From the NCBI RefSeq assembly GCF_019823105.1, contig NZ_CP081958.1, positions 1,116,001 through 1,180,000 of the forward strand: 64,000 nucleotides of DNA. Direction: 5' to 3'. Shown here in pieces: positions 17,587 through 25,958 of this stretch (position 1 is its first letter; each line of letters starts with the position of its first letter). Both the position numbers and the translations under genes were made by a program. The notes under the pieces are model-generated. The model did not search any database and was not told the DNA's origin. It worked only from the letters and a program-made list of their open reading frames with translations. The stretch is from Halobaculum magnesiiphilum (GTDB lineage Archaea; Halobacteriota; Halobacteria; Halobacteriales; Haloferacaceae).

Positions 17587-17782
17587 TGCGCGGTCGAGCG
17601 AAGCGAGTCCGCGAAATACGGCGTTCACAAATCGCTTTGCGATTTGTGCGCTCACGAGACCGGAGGTCTCGTGAACGGCGAGGTCTCCGTGCCGAGCCGC
17701 CCATAAGTCGTGCGCGGTCGAGCGAAGCGAGACCGCGATGCGAGCGGGGAGTGCGCGGTCGAACGGACGTGAGACCGCGACG
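17587..17782. repeat. Repeat block with a three-hairpin element bracketed by 28-nt direct repeats
   Basis: The 331-base gap 17544-17874 holds no gene. A 28-nt sequence beginning TGCGCGGTCGAGCGAAGCGA occurs at 17587-17614 and 17711-17738 with one mismatch, with a diverged third copy near 17752-17780. Between the first two lies an 88-nt element (17620-17707) of three successive hairpins: 17626-17648 (10-bp arms, loop TTT), 17653-17673 (9-bp arms, loop GGA) and 17676-17699 (CGGC and GG stems around loop TCTCCGTG with a tandem G-A mismatch). The same layout recurs at 35612-35700. The block lies 3' of the uridine phosphorylase gene. Confidence 0.75.
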
Positions 17783-17874
17783 GCGAACGGCGAACGAAGT
17801 GAGCCGTGAGCGGAACGACCCGCGAGCCGTGCGGGACGGGAGGGAGCGGAGCGAGCCGTGAGGAGCCCGAGCCC

Positions 17875-18645
17875 TCACCGAATCGCGTCCCTGACGACCG
17901 GGATCAGGTCGTAGAGCCGGTCGCGAGCCTCGTGAAACAGCCGCTCCCATCCCTCCGGCGTCACGTAGTCGCTGATCGCGAACGCGGCGCCCGCGTCGAT
18001 CCCGCGGACCTCCGCGACCGCGAAGAGGGCCGCCGCCTCCATCTCGACCGTCAGGTACCCCCGTTCCGCGAGTTGTCGTGCCTCGAACGCGGTCTCCCGA
18101 AACGCCGCGTCGGTCGACCACGTCGGACCCACCGCCACCGGACGGTCGGCGGCCCGGCATTCCGTTTCGAGCGCGTCGGTCACGGCCGGGGTCGCCTCCG
18201 CCGGCACGCCGTCAGGAAGGTAGTGGTACGAGGTCCCCTCGTCACGGAGCGCGCTGTCGGCGACGACGGCCGTCTCGGTGTCCAGATCGGTGGTCAGCGC
18301 CCCGGCGTAGCCGACGATGCAGACCGTCTCCACGCCGGCGGCGGCCAGCACGTCGACGACCATCGCGGTCGCCGGGGCGCCGATGCCGAACTCGCCGGCG
18401 ACCGCGACGGTGCCGTCGGTGCCCGCGAGCTCGTGGAGACTCGCCAGCCCCGGCGCGTCGATCGCCCCGTCCTCGGCACCCAGCTCCGAGACGACGCGAT
18501 CGAACGTCGACGCGGAGTACGTGAGGACGACCGACTCGGGCAACGGATCGAACTCCCCGTTGAGATCGCGATAGTACGTGAGGTCGTCGTCGGGCCCGGT
18601 GATCGGGTCGTGGTCGTGTTTGGTCGGGAACTGGGGGACAGTCAC
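17875..18645 (-). CDS. udp: Nucleoside phosphorylase (uridine phosphorylase type)
   Basis: 256 aa PNP/UDP-family enzyme that splits nucleosides with phosphate to free base and ribose-1-phosphate. Seen: 'VAGEFGIGAPATAMVVDVL' (the G-x-G-x-P-S/A substrate loop), 'VGYAGAL', and the 'LTVEMEAAALFAVAEVRG' stretch in which E-M-E binds the ribose hydroxyls. It sits just downstream of the BMP-type nucleoside importer on the same strand (71 bp gap), which supports a nucleoside substrate; uridine over purine nucleosides is an inference. A T-run about 25 bp upstream (complement CGTTTTTGC, about 18670-18678) may be its own promoter. Confidence 0.8.
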   Translation of the reverse strand: MTVPQFPTKHDHDPITGPDDDLTYYRDLNGEFDPLPESVVLTYSASTFDRVVSELGAEDGAIDAPGLASLHELAGTDGTVAVAGEFGIGAPATAMVVDVLAAAGVETVCIVGYAGALTTDLDTETAVVADSALRDEGTSYHYLPDGVPAEATPAVTDALETECRAADRPVAVGPTWSTDAAFRETAFEARQLAERGYLTVEMEAAALFAVAEVRGIDAGAAFAISDYVTPEGWERLFHEARDRLYDLIPVVRDAIR

Positions 18646-18716
18646 GGTTCGGTGTGAACGCGAGACAGCAAAAACGTCGTCCCGGTGTGCCCGACGGCGA
18701 TCGCTCGCGGGGACGC

Positions 18717-19829
18717 TTACTCCTCGCCGGACTCGTAGTGCTCCCCGGCCGCCTCCGGCAGCCGCGTCCGGCCGAACAGCGCGAGCACGACGATGACCGA
18801 CACGTACGGGATGGTCCGCACGAGCGGCCGCGGGATCGCGAGCACGTTCTGCCCCTGCAGCGACAGCTGGAGCGCGTCCAGCCCCGCGAACAGCAGCGTC
18901 GACAGCATCGCGCCGATCGGGTTGTAGTTGCCCAGCAGGTAGGTCACGATGGCGATGAAGCCCTTCCCGTTGACCATCGTCGGCCCGTTACCGACGAACT
19001 GCCCCAGCGACAGCGACAGCGCCGCGCCGCCGACGCCCGCGAGCACGCCCGACAGCAGCACCGCCGCATAACGCACCCGGGAGACGTTCACGCCGGCGGT
19101 GTCGAGCGCCTTGGGGTTCTCGCCGGAGGCGCGCACCCATCGGCCGAAGGAGGTGCGGTTGAGCGTCCACCACGAGGCGCCGACGGCGACGAACATCAGG
19201 TACACGATGGGCGAGGCCTCGAACAGCGCGCCGACGAAGGGGAGCCCCGCGAGCGAATCGAGTCCCGCGACGACCGTCGTCGAGACGACCGGGATCCCCG
19301 ATCTCGCGAGCAACCCGCCGATGTCCGGGAACGTCGTGCCGGCGCTGGCGTTCGTCGACCCGAAGACGACCGTGGAGGCGAACGGCGCGAGCCCGAGCGC
19401 GATGAGCCAGATCGCCAGTCCAGCGATGATCTGGTCGGCGCGGAACTCGATGCAGACGATCGCGAACAGCAGCGCCAACAGCGTCGAGGCGAGCACGCCG
19501 CCGAGGAGCCCGGCCCACACCGAGCCGGTGATCGAGGTGACGTACACGCCGCCGAACGCCGAGACGATGAGTAGCCCCTCCAGCCCGATGTTGATGACGC
19601 CGGACTTCTCGGCGAAGATGCCGCCGAGCGCCGCGAAGGCGATGGGCACCGACAGCCGGAGGGCCGCCGCCAGCGTCGACTTCTGGAACAGCAGCGCCAG
19701 GACGGCGAGCAACACGTCGGTCGCGCCCGCGAGCGCGAGCCCGGCGACCACGAGCAGCGCGACCCCAGCGGTCGCCGCCGCGATCCGAGCACGCGTGCCC
19801 AGCCCGTCGACGACGGAGGCGACGCTCAC
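18717..19829 (-). CDS. Nucleoside ABC transporter permease 2 (YufQ/BmpC type)
   Basis: 370 aa with about 9-10 helices. Characteristic BPD_transp_2 motifs are seen: 'LRLSVPIAFAALGGIFAEKSGVINIGLEGLL' region (positions about 19560-19650), and 'ALGLAPFAS'. The 'EKSGVINIGLEG' loop is the classic signature of the second permease in BMP-type purine/pyrimidine nucleoside importers. Its start overlaps the stop of the upstream permease by 4 bp, indicating translational coupling. Confidence 0.88.
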   Translation of the reverse strand: MSVASVVDGLGTRARIAAATAGVALLVVAGLALAGATDVLLAVLALLFQKSTLAAALRLSVPIAFAALGGIFAEKSGVINIGLEGLLIVSAFGGVYVTSITGSVWAGLLGGVLASTLLALLFAIVCIEFRADQIIAGLAIWLIALGLAPFASTVVFGSTNASAGTTFPDIGGLLARSGIPVVSTTVVAGLDSLAGLPFVGALFEASPIVYLMFVAVGASWWTLNRTSFGRWVRASGENPKALDTAGVNVSRVRYAAVLLSGVLAGVGGAALSLSLGQFVGNGPTMVNGKGFIAIVTYLLGNYNPIGAMLSTLLFAGLDALQLSLQGQNVLAIPRPLVRTIPYVSVIVVLALFGRTRLPEAAGEHYESGEE

Positions 19830-21172
19830 GCCTCCTCACCCCCGTCGGTCGCGACGGCGTCGCGGCTCCCCCCGAACCGGTCGCGCACGTCGACGCGCTG
19901 GCCGATCATCCGGAAGAACTCCGGCATCGCCACGAACAGGACGATGAGCCCGCGGAGGACGCCCACGAGCTCGGGCGGCACGTCCGTCCCCACGTCGACG
20001 ACGATGGATCCGGACTTGAGGACGCCGAACAGCAGCGCCGCCGCGATCGCGCCGACCGGGCTGTTGCCCGCGAGGATGGAGACGGTGATGCCGTCGAAGC
20101 CGTAATCCGGGATGCCGGTCTGGAAGTTGCCCGCGATCGTCAGGACGTACACCGCGCCGCCGATGCCCGCGAGCGCGCCCGACAGCGCCATCGAGGCGAC
20201 GACGGTCCGGGCGGCGTCGACGCCGCCGTACTCGGCGGCCTCCGGCTGGATGCCGCTCGTGCGCACGTCGTAGCCGAACGACGTGCCCCGGAGCAGGTAC
20301 GCGACCGCGACGGCGACGACGATCGCCAGCGCCAGCGCCAACAGCGACGCGTCGGTGCGCCCGGGGAACAGCGGCTGCGGGAACAGCGTGAACTCCGGGA
20401 GCGTCCGCGTCTGGTTCGCGAAGCTTTCGGGGTCCTTGAACGGCCCCGAGGCGAGATACAGCGCGAACGACGTGGCGACGAAGTTGAGCATGATCGTCGT
20501 GATCACCTCGTTGGCGTCGGCGTACGCCTTCAGCGCGCCCGGAATGGCGCCCCAGATCCCCCCGACGAACGCGCCGACCGCCAGTCCGACGGGGACGAGC
20601 ACGAGCGTGCCCACGACCCCCGAGACGGCTCCCGAGAGGGCGTACACGGCGAGCGCGCTGGCGAGCGCGCCGAACACGAGCTGACCCTGCCCGCCGATGT
20701 TGAACACGCCGGCCTTGAACGCCACCGCGACCGCGATGCCCGTGAACACGAGCACGGTCGTCTCCGAGACGGTGGTGGCGAACTGGCCGTTGAGCGGGTT
20801 CGCGAGGAAGTCGCCGAACGCCCCGAGGAACAGGCTGTCGTACACGACGATCGGGTCGTAACAGAAGCCGATGCCCAGCAGGGAGTACGCCGCCGACTCA
20901 CAGGAGGTCATCCGCCCCGCCACGAGGATGAGCACGAACCCGATCGCCACCGACAGCAGCAGCGCCGACCCCGAGATGAGCAGCCGCTCGGTCGCGCTCG
21001 CGGCGACGAGTCGGTCGAGCGCGTCGAAGGCGCGGTCGCGGGGGGAGCGGGAGCCGCCCGACTCGCCGGGAGCGGCGCCGTCGCGGACGGCGGCGTCGTC
21101 TGCCGCATCGCCGGGGGCGGCGCCCGTGTCGCTGTCAGGGTCGCCGTCGGCGTCGCCGCCCGCGTCAGTCAT
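19826..21172 (-). CDS. Nucleoside ABC transporter permease 1 (YufP/NupB type)
   Basis: 448 aa. A disordered acidic N-terminus (about 1-50, 'GDADGDPDSDTGAAPGDAAD') is followed by about 10 helices with the permease signatures 'FKAGVFNIGGQGQLVFGA' and 'GFDGITVSILAGNSPVGAI'. It pairs with the permease at 18717-19829 to form the channel. Both ends overlap neighbours (4 bp and 8 bp), so the importer genes are translationally coupled. Confidence 0.88.
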   Translation of the reverse strand: MTDAGGDADGDPDSDTGAAPGDAADDAAVRDGAAPGESGGSRSPRDRAFDALDRLVAASATERLLISGSALLLSVAIGFVLILVAGRMTSCESAAYSLLGIGFCYDPIVVYDSLFLGAFGDFLANPLNGQFATTVSETTVLVFTGIAVAVAFKAGVFNIGGQGQLVFGALASALAVYALSGAVSGVVGTLVLVPVGLAVGAFVGGIWGAIPGALKAYADANEVITTIMLNFVATSFALYLASGPFKDPESFANQTRTLPEFTLFPQPLFPGRTDASLLALALAIVVAVAVAYLLRGTSFGYDVRTSGIQPEAAEYGGVDAARTVVASMALSGALAGIGGAVYVLTIAGNFQTGIPDYGFDGITVSILAGNSPVGAIAAALLFGVLKSGSIVVDVGTDVPPELVGVLRGLIVLFVAMPEFFRMIGQRVDVRDRFGGSRDAVATDGGEEA

Positions 21173-22901
21173 CGGCCACCTCCGCGTCGGCGTCGTCGCC
21201 GGGAGCCGTCCCGGCGTCGGTCGCGTCGGACCGATCGCCGCCGGCGTCAGCGTGGACGACGCGTTCGGCCCGCGGGAGGTTCTCGGGACGCTCGCCGGCC
21301 ATCATGAGCCCGAGCTGTTCCTCGGTCACCTCGTCGGGGTCGACTACGCCGACGATCCGCCCGCGGTACATCACCGCCAGCCGGTCCGAGAGGCCCCGGA
21401 CCTCGTCGAGCTTCGAGGAGACCAGCAGGACCGCCCGGCCCTCGTCGCGCAGGTCGATCAGGCGGTCGTGGATGAACTCCGTCGAGCCGATGTCGACGCC
21501 GCGGGTCGGGTGGGAGGCGACGAGACAGGAGGGGTCGCGCGCGAACTCCCGGCCGACGATGAACTTCTGCTGGTTGCCGCCGGACAGCGACTTCGCCTCG
21601 GCGCCGGCGTCGGGCGGGCGAACGTCGTACTCGTCGATGATGTCGGTCGCGTGGTCCCCGGCGCGGTCCCAGTCGAGGCGACCGCGCTCGGCGAACGGCT
21701 CGTCGTGTTGGGAGCCGAGCACGCCGTTCTCGGTGAGGTCGAAGTCCATCACGAGCCCGCGCTCCTGGCGGTCCTCGGGGATGTACGCCATCCCCTCGCG
21801 GGTGCGCTCCCGGCGGGAGCCGTCGGTCACGTCGCGGCCGTCGATCTCGACGCGTCCCTTCGCGGGCGTGTGCAGCCCGGTGACGACCTCGACCAGCTCC
21901 GACTGGCCGTTGCCGTCGACGCCGGCGATGCCGAACACCTCCCCCTCGCGGACGGCGAAGGACACGTCGTCGACGGCGACCACGTCGCGGTCGTCACGGG
22001 CGGTGACGCCCTCGAGCGACAGCGTCGCCGCGCCCGGGTTCGCGGGCGGCGTCTCCGTCTCCAGCATCACCTCGCGGCCGACCATCAGCTCGGCCAGCTC
22101 CTCGCGGGTCGTGCCGGCCGTCTCGACTGTGCCGACGTTGTGGCCGTCCCGGAGGACGGTCACCTCGTCGGCGGCCTCCAGCGCTTCGCCGAGCTTGTGC
22201 GTGATGAAGATGACCGTCTTGCCGGCGTCGGTCAGCTCCTCGAGCACCTCGAAGAGGTCCTCGACCTCCTGTGGCGTGAGTACGGCCGTCGGCTCGTCGA
22301 GGATGAGCACCTCCGCGCCGCGGTACAGCGCCTTCAGGATCTCGACGCGCTGTTGGACGCCCACGCCCACGTCCTCGATGCGCGCGTCCGGCTCCACGTC
22401 GAAGCCGTAGCGGTCGGACAGCTCCAAGACGTCCTCGCGTGCGGCCTCACGGTCGACCGCGAGCCCGCCCCACTTTCGGGGCTCGTTGCCCAGCGTGATG
22501 TTCTCGGCGACGGTCATCGGGTCGACCAGCATGAAGTGCTGGTGGATCATCCCGACGCCGGCGTGGATGGCGTCGCCGGGGGAGTCGAAGCGCCGCGGCT
22601 CGTCGGCGATGGCGGCGAGCCCGTCGTCGCCCCCGCGGCTCTCGCCGTCGCTGCCGTCCTCCTCGTCTTCGTCGCCCTCGCCGTCCGCCTCGTACGTCAG
22701 GCCGTCCCCGTCGACGTACACGTCGCCCTCGGTGGGCTCGTACAGCCCGTAGAGGACGTTCATCAGGGTGGTCTTGCCCGCGCCGTTCTCGCCGAGGAGG
22801 GCGTGGACCGTCCCCCGCTCGACCGAGAGCGTGACGTCGTCGTTGGCGACGACGCCGGGGAAGCGCTTCGTTATCGAGTCGAGGCGGACGGCCTCCGTCA
22901 T
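21165..22901 (-). CDS. Nucleoside ABC transporter ATP-binding protein (two cassettes, YufO/RbsA-like)
   Basis: 578 aa with two ABC domains. Cassette 1: Walker A 'GENGAGKTT' (about 37-45), Walker B 'EVLILDEPTAVL'. Cassette 2: the degenerate 'GIAGVDGNGQSEL' P-loop usual for this family, signature 'LSGGNQQKF' and 'SHPTRGVDIGS'. Unusual is an acidic insertion of about 35 residues after the cassette 1 P-loop region (positions about 22600-22710, 'DEDEEDGSDGESRGGDD'), with a short acidic C-terminal tail. A TATA-like GTTTATC (complement, about 22929-22935) suggests a promoter of its own in addition to readthrough from the lipoprotein gene. Confidence 0.9.
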   Translation of the reverse strand: MTEAVRLDSITKRFPGVVANDDVTLSVERGTVHALLGENGAGKTTLMNVLYGLYEPTEGDVYVDGDGLTYEADGEGDEDEEDGSDGESRGGDDGLAAIADEPRRFDSPGDAIHAGVGMIHQHFMLVDPMTVAENITLGNEPRKWGGLAVDREAAREDVLELSDRYGFDVEPDARIEDVGVGVQQRVEILKALYRGAEVLILDEPTAVLTPQEVEDLFEVLEELTDAGKTVIFITHKLGEALEAADEVTVLRDGHNVGTVETAGTTREELAELMVGREVMLETETPPANPGAATLSLEGVTARDDRDVVAVDDVSFAVREGEVFGIAGVDGNGQSELVEVVTGLHTPAKGRVEIDGRDVTDGSRRERTREGMAYIPEDRQERGLVMDFDLTENGVLGSQHDEPFAERGRLDWDRAGDHATDIIDEYDVRPPDAGAEAKSLSGGNQQKFIVGREFARDPSCLVASHPTRGVDIGSTEFIHDRLIDLRDEGRAVLLVSSKLDEVRGLSDRLAVMYRGRIVGVVDPDEVTEEQLGLMMAGERPENLPRAERVVHADAGGDRSDATDAGTAPGDDADAEVADD

Positions 22902-22928
22902 GTCACCGGGCGTTTCGGCGGGGACGGG

Positions 22929-22935
22929 ATAAACG
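22929..22935 (-). promoter_or_regulatory. Probable TATA box of the importer ATPase operon
   Basis: GTTTATC on the complement, about 30 bp from the ATG at 22901. A perfect inverted repeat (GATACC-ACAC-GGTATC, 22983-22998) lies about 50 bp further upstream. Confidence 0.45.
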
Positions 22936-23042
22936 GCGCGTTTTCCCGGAACGACCGTTCAAGAAACCGGACTGTCAGACGAGATACCACACGGTATCGG
23001 CGTGTACGAGAAATCGATCGGGAGCGGTCCGTGCCGACTGTT

Positions 23043-23059
23043 CCGCCGTCGAGCGGCGG
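23043..23059 (-). terminator. Hairpin just after the lipoprotein stop codon
   Basis: CCGCCG-TCGAG-CGGCGG forms a perfect 6-bp stem, about 14 bp past the stop of the BMP lipoprotein gene. In binding-protein operons such a hairpin often stabilises or partly terminates the message so that the lipoprotein is made in excess; here this is inference. Confidence 0.4.
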
Positions 23060-23073
23060 GTGACCGGAGCGGG

Positions 23074-24219
23074 TTACTCCGGGCTGTCGGGGACGGAGAT
23101 CTCGCCGTCGATGATGGCCTCGCGCGACGACTGGATCTCCGATTTCACGTCCTCGGGGATCTGGTCGCCGAGCTCCGTCCCGTAGACGATGTCGACGCCG
23201 TCATCGGCCAGGCCGAGGCTGGTCGCCGTGCCCGCCTCGAACTCGCCGTTCACGGTCGCCCCCGCGGCGTTGTAGACGGCGGTGTCGACGCGCTTGACCA
23301 TCGACGCGAGGATCACGTCCTGGTAATCCGTCGTCACCGACTGGTCGCGGTCGACGCCGATGGCGAACTTGCCCTCGTCGCGGGCGGCCTGGAAGACGCC
23401 GGCGCCGGTGTTCCCGGCGGCGTGGTAGACGATGTCCGCGCCGGAGCTGTACATCGACAGCGCGGCCTCCTGGCCGGCCGAGGGGTCGGAGAAACTGCCG
23501 GTGTAGGTCGTCTGTACGTCGACGTCCTCGTTTGCCGCCTTCACGCCGGCGGTGAAGCCGGCCTCGAACTTCGCGATGAGCGAGGACTCCACGCCGCCGA
23601 CGAAGCCGACGTTCGTGGAGTCGCCGGCGGTGGAGCTCTCGCCCGCCGAGAACGACCGGCTCGTAAGCAGGCCGGCCAGCTGGCCGACGAGGTACGATCC
23701 CTCGTGCTCCTTGAACGTGTACGAGCGAACGTTGTCGGCGTCGACGACGCTGTCGACGATCATGAAGTCCTGATCGGGGTAGTCGGGCGCGGTCTGTGAG
23801 AGCGCGTCCGCCTGCAGGAACCCGATACAGGAGACCAGGTCGTAGTCGGGGTCCGTCGACTGCGCGTACTGGGTCTGGTAGGTGCTGAACTGCGACACCG
23901 AGTCGGGCTCGGACTCGTCGTACGAGAGGTCGAACTCCTCGGCCGCCTGCTGGATACCCGTCTGAGCCTGGTCGTTGAACGAGCCGTCGCCGAGCCCGCC
24001 GGTCGCGTACACCATCCCGACGTTCGTCGTGTCCGAGCCGGACGCCTCGGTCTCGGACGCTTCGGTGTCCTCGTCGTCGGCCGCCGGCGTCGATGCTTCG
24101 GTCTCATCGCCGTCGGAACCGCCCGACTCCGGGCCGCCGGTACAGCCCGCGAGCCCGACGAGCCCCGCCGCGCCGACGCCTTTCACGAACTTCCGCCTGT
24201 CGAACCGGTCTGTGTCCAT
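23074..24219 (-). CDS. BMP-family nucleoside-binding lipoprotein
   Basis: 381 aa extracellular solute-binding protein of the Med/BmpA family. The N-terminus has a twin-arginine motif (R8-R9-K-F) and a lipobox ending at C26 ('GLAGC'), so it is a Tat-exported lipoprotein, as is usual in haloarchaea. A Ser/Thr/Glu-rich linker follows to about residue 65. The binding domain shows 'VGMVYATGGLGDGSFND', 'DVVYHAAGNTGAG'-like 'DIVYHAAGNTGAGVF' and 'IGVDRDQS', all typical of this family. It feeds the permeases and ATPase encoded downstream. TATA box at 24243-24252. Confidence 0.9.
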   Translation of the reverse strand: MDTDRFDRRKFVKGVGAAGLVGLAGCTGGPESGGSDGDETEASTPAADDEDTEASETEASGSDTTNVGMVYATGGLGDGSFNDQAQTGIQQAAEEFDLSYDESEPDSVSQFSTYQTQYAQSTDPDYDLVSCIGFLQADALSQTAPDYPDQDFMIVDSVVDADNVRSYTFKEHEGSYLVGQLAGLLTSRSFSAGESSTAGDSTNVGFVGGVESSLIAKFEAGFTAGVKAANEDVDVQTTYTGSFSDPSAGQEAALSMYSSGADIVYHAAGNTGAGVFQAARDEGKFAIGVDRDQSVTTDYQDVILASMVKRVDTAVYNAAGATVNGEFEAGTATSLGLADDGVDIVYGTELGDQIPEDVKSEIQSSREAIIDGEISVPDSPE

Positions 24220-24242
24220 ACCCGCAAACCAGACGGATGAAT

Positions 24243-24252
24243 GGTTAAAATC
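24243..24252 (-). promoter_or_regulatory. TATA box of the nucleoside importer operon
   Basis: The complement reads ATTTTAACCA, about 28 bp from the ATG at 24219, so the transcript is leaderless. Confidence 0.55.
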
Positions 24253-24309
24253 TCCGCATCCACGCCGGGAGCGACAGGATCTCTGACAGATCGGTTCCGA
24301 CGGGTCGCC

Positions 24310-25671
24310 TCAATCGACCGCCTCGACCGCCGCCTCGACGACGCCGGCGACCTCCTCGACGAACGGGTCGAGCTCGTCGTGTTCCGCGTACACGCGCACG
24401 TACGGCTCGGTGCCGGACGGGCGAACGAGCGTCCACGAGCCGTCGGCGAAGGAGAGCCGGACGCCGTACTCCGAGTCCACCTCGGCGGCGGGGAACGCCG
24501 CCGGCAACGTCTCCGCGAGCCGCTCCATGGCGGCGGCCTTGTCGTCGTCGGGGCACTCGACGCTGACCTTCCGGTACGGCCGCTCGGTGACGGGCGCACG
24601 CAGGCCGTCGAGTCCCTCGTCGGCGACGAGCCGGGTGAACACTGCCGCGCTGGCAACGGCGTCGATCCAGTCGCCGAGGGCGGTGTGAACGTGCTTCCAC
24701 GGCTCGGCCGCGAAGACCACGTCGCCGCCGGCGTCGCGGGCGGCGGCGATGCCGTCGTGGAGGTAGCCGAGCGCGACGCGCTCGACGCGCCCGCCGGCGG
24801 CCTCGACGCGCTCGTCGATCCGGCCCGACGCGTTCGGCGTCGTCACGACGACCGGATCGGCCGCGTCGCTCGCGCGGATGTACCGCTCAGCGAGGATCGC
24901 CAGCACCGTGTCCTCGTGGACGACTTCGCCGTCGCCGTCGACGACGACGATCCGGTCGGAGTCGCCGTCGTGGCCGATCCCGACGTCGGCGGCCCCCTCG
25001 CGAACGAACTCGCGGAGGTCCGCCAGCGACTCGGGCGTCGGCTTCGACTCCCGGCCGGGGAAGTGGCCGTCGACGGTCGCGTTGAGCGTCACCACGTCCG
25101 CGCCCAGCTCCCTGAGCACCTGCGGGGTCGCGACCGCGGACATCCCGTTGCCGCAGTCGACGGCGACGCGGACGCCCTCGGGGTCGGCGCCGAACGCCCG
25201 GGCGTACTCGACGACGGCCAAGCGGTACGCGTCGAGCACGCCCTCGTCGGCGCCGTCGCCCCATTCGTCCCAGTCGGCCGGCGTGACATCGGCGCCGACC
25301 CGCTCCTCGACGGCCGTCTCGGCCGCCTCGCCGTACTCGACGCCGTCGACGAACGCCTTGACGCCGTTGTCGGTCGGCGGGTTGTGCGAGGCGGTGAGCA
25401 TGACGCCGCGGCGCCCGCGCGAGGCGAACGCCAGCGCCGGCGTCGGCACCTGACCGAGCCGGCGCACCTCCGCGCCCGCCGACTCCAGGCCCGCCTCGGC
25501 GGCGGCCGCCAGGGCGGGTCCGGTGACGCGACCGTCCCGTCCGACGACGAACTCCCGGTCGCCGGCCTCCCGGGCGTGGTCGCCGAGCGCCCGCGCCACC
25601 TCGAGGACGAGCCCCGGCGTGACGCGCTCGGTCGCGCTGCCGCGGATGCCGGCGGTTCCGAACAGGTCCAT
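24310..25671 (-). CDS. glmM: Phosphohexomutase (phosphoglucosamine mutase / phosphomannomutase)
   Basis: 453 aa alpha-D-phosphohexomutase. The phosphoserine is S95 in 'TASHNPPTDNG'; the metal loop is 'GHDGDSDRIVVVDGDG'; the sugar loop 'GYLHDGI...GDVVFAAEPW' and the phosphate-binding 'RPSGTEPYVRVY' C-terminus are all present. It interconverts hexose or hexosamine 1- and 6-phosphates for nucleotide-sugar synthesis. Haloarchaea have several such genes; glmM is the usual label for this subgroup but the substrate is not proven. ATG 25671 is chosen because the conserved N-terminus is 'MDLFGTAGIRG'. Confidence 0.83.
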   Translation of the reverse strand: MDLFGTAGIRGSATERVTPGLVLEVARALGDHAREAGDREFVVGRDGRVTGPALAAAAEAGLESAGAEVRRLGQVPTPALAFASRGRRGVMLTASHNPPTDNGVKAFVDGVEYGEAAETAVEERVGADVTPADWDEWGDGADEGVLDAYRLAVVEYARAFGADPEGVRVAVDCGNGMSAVATPQVLRELGADVVTLNATVDGHFPGRESKPTPESLADLREFVREGAADVGIGHDGDSDRIVVVDGDGEVVHEDTVLAILAERYIRASDAADPVVVTTPNASGRIDERVEAAGGRVERVALGYLHDGIAAARDAGGDVVFAAEPWKHVHTALGDWIDAVASAAVFTRLVADEGLDGLRAPVTERPYRKVSVECPDDDKAAAMERLAETLPAAFPAAEVDSEYGVRLSFADGSWTLVRPSGTEPYVRVYAEHDELDPFVEEVAGVVEAAVEAVD

Positions 25672-25958
25672 ACCGGACCGTCCGCGGCGGTCCCCAAGAC
25701 TCCCTCGGTCCGGGACGCCGACCGGCCGAACGTTCAAGCGTGGTGACGGGGCCAGTCCCCTCGATGCGCTGACCGCGGCCCCGGTGCGAGAGCGGCTGTG
25801 CGACGGCACGCGCCGGGGAACGGAACACAGGGGCGACGCCGTCGCCTGTCAGCACCACGTCGAGCCGCCGCCGTCGGTATCGGACGGGCGTCGCCCCCGC
25901 GGTTCGTCGAATCGTGGTCGCCGGCGACGGATCAGACGGACTGAGCCGGCGCCGTCGA

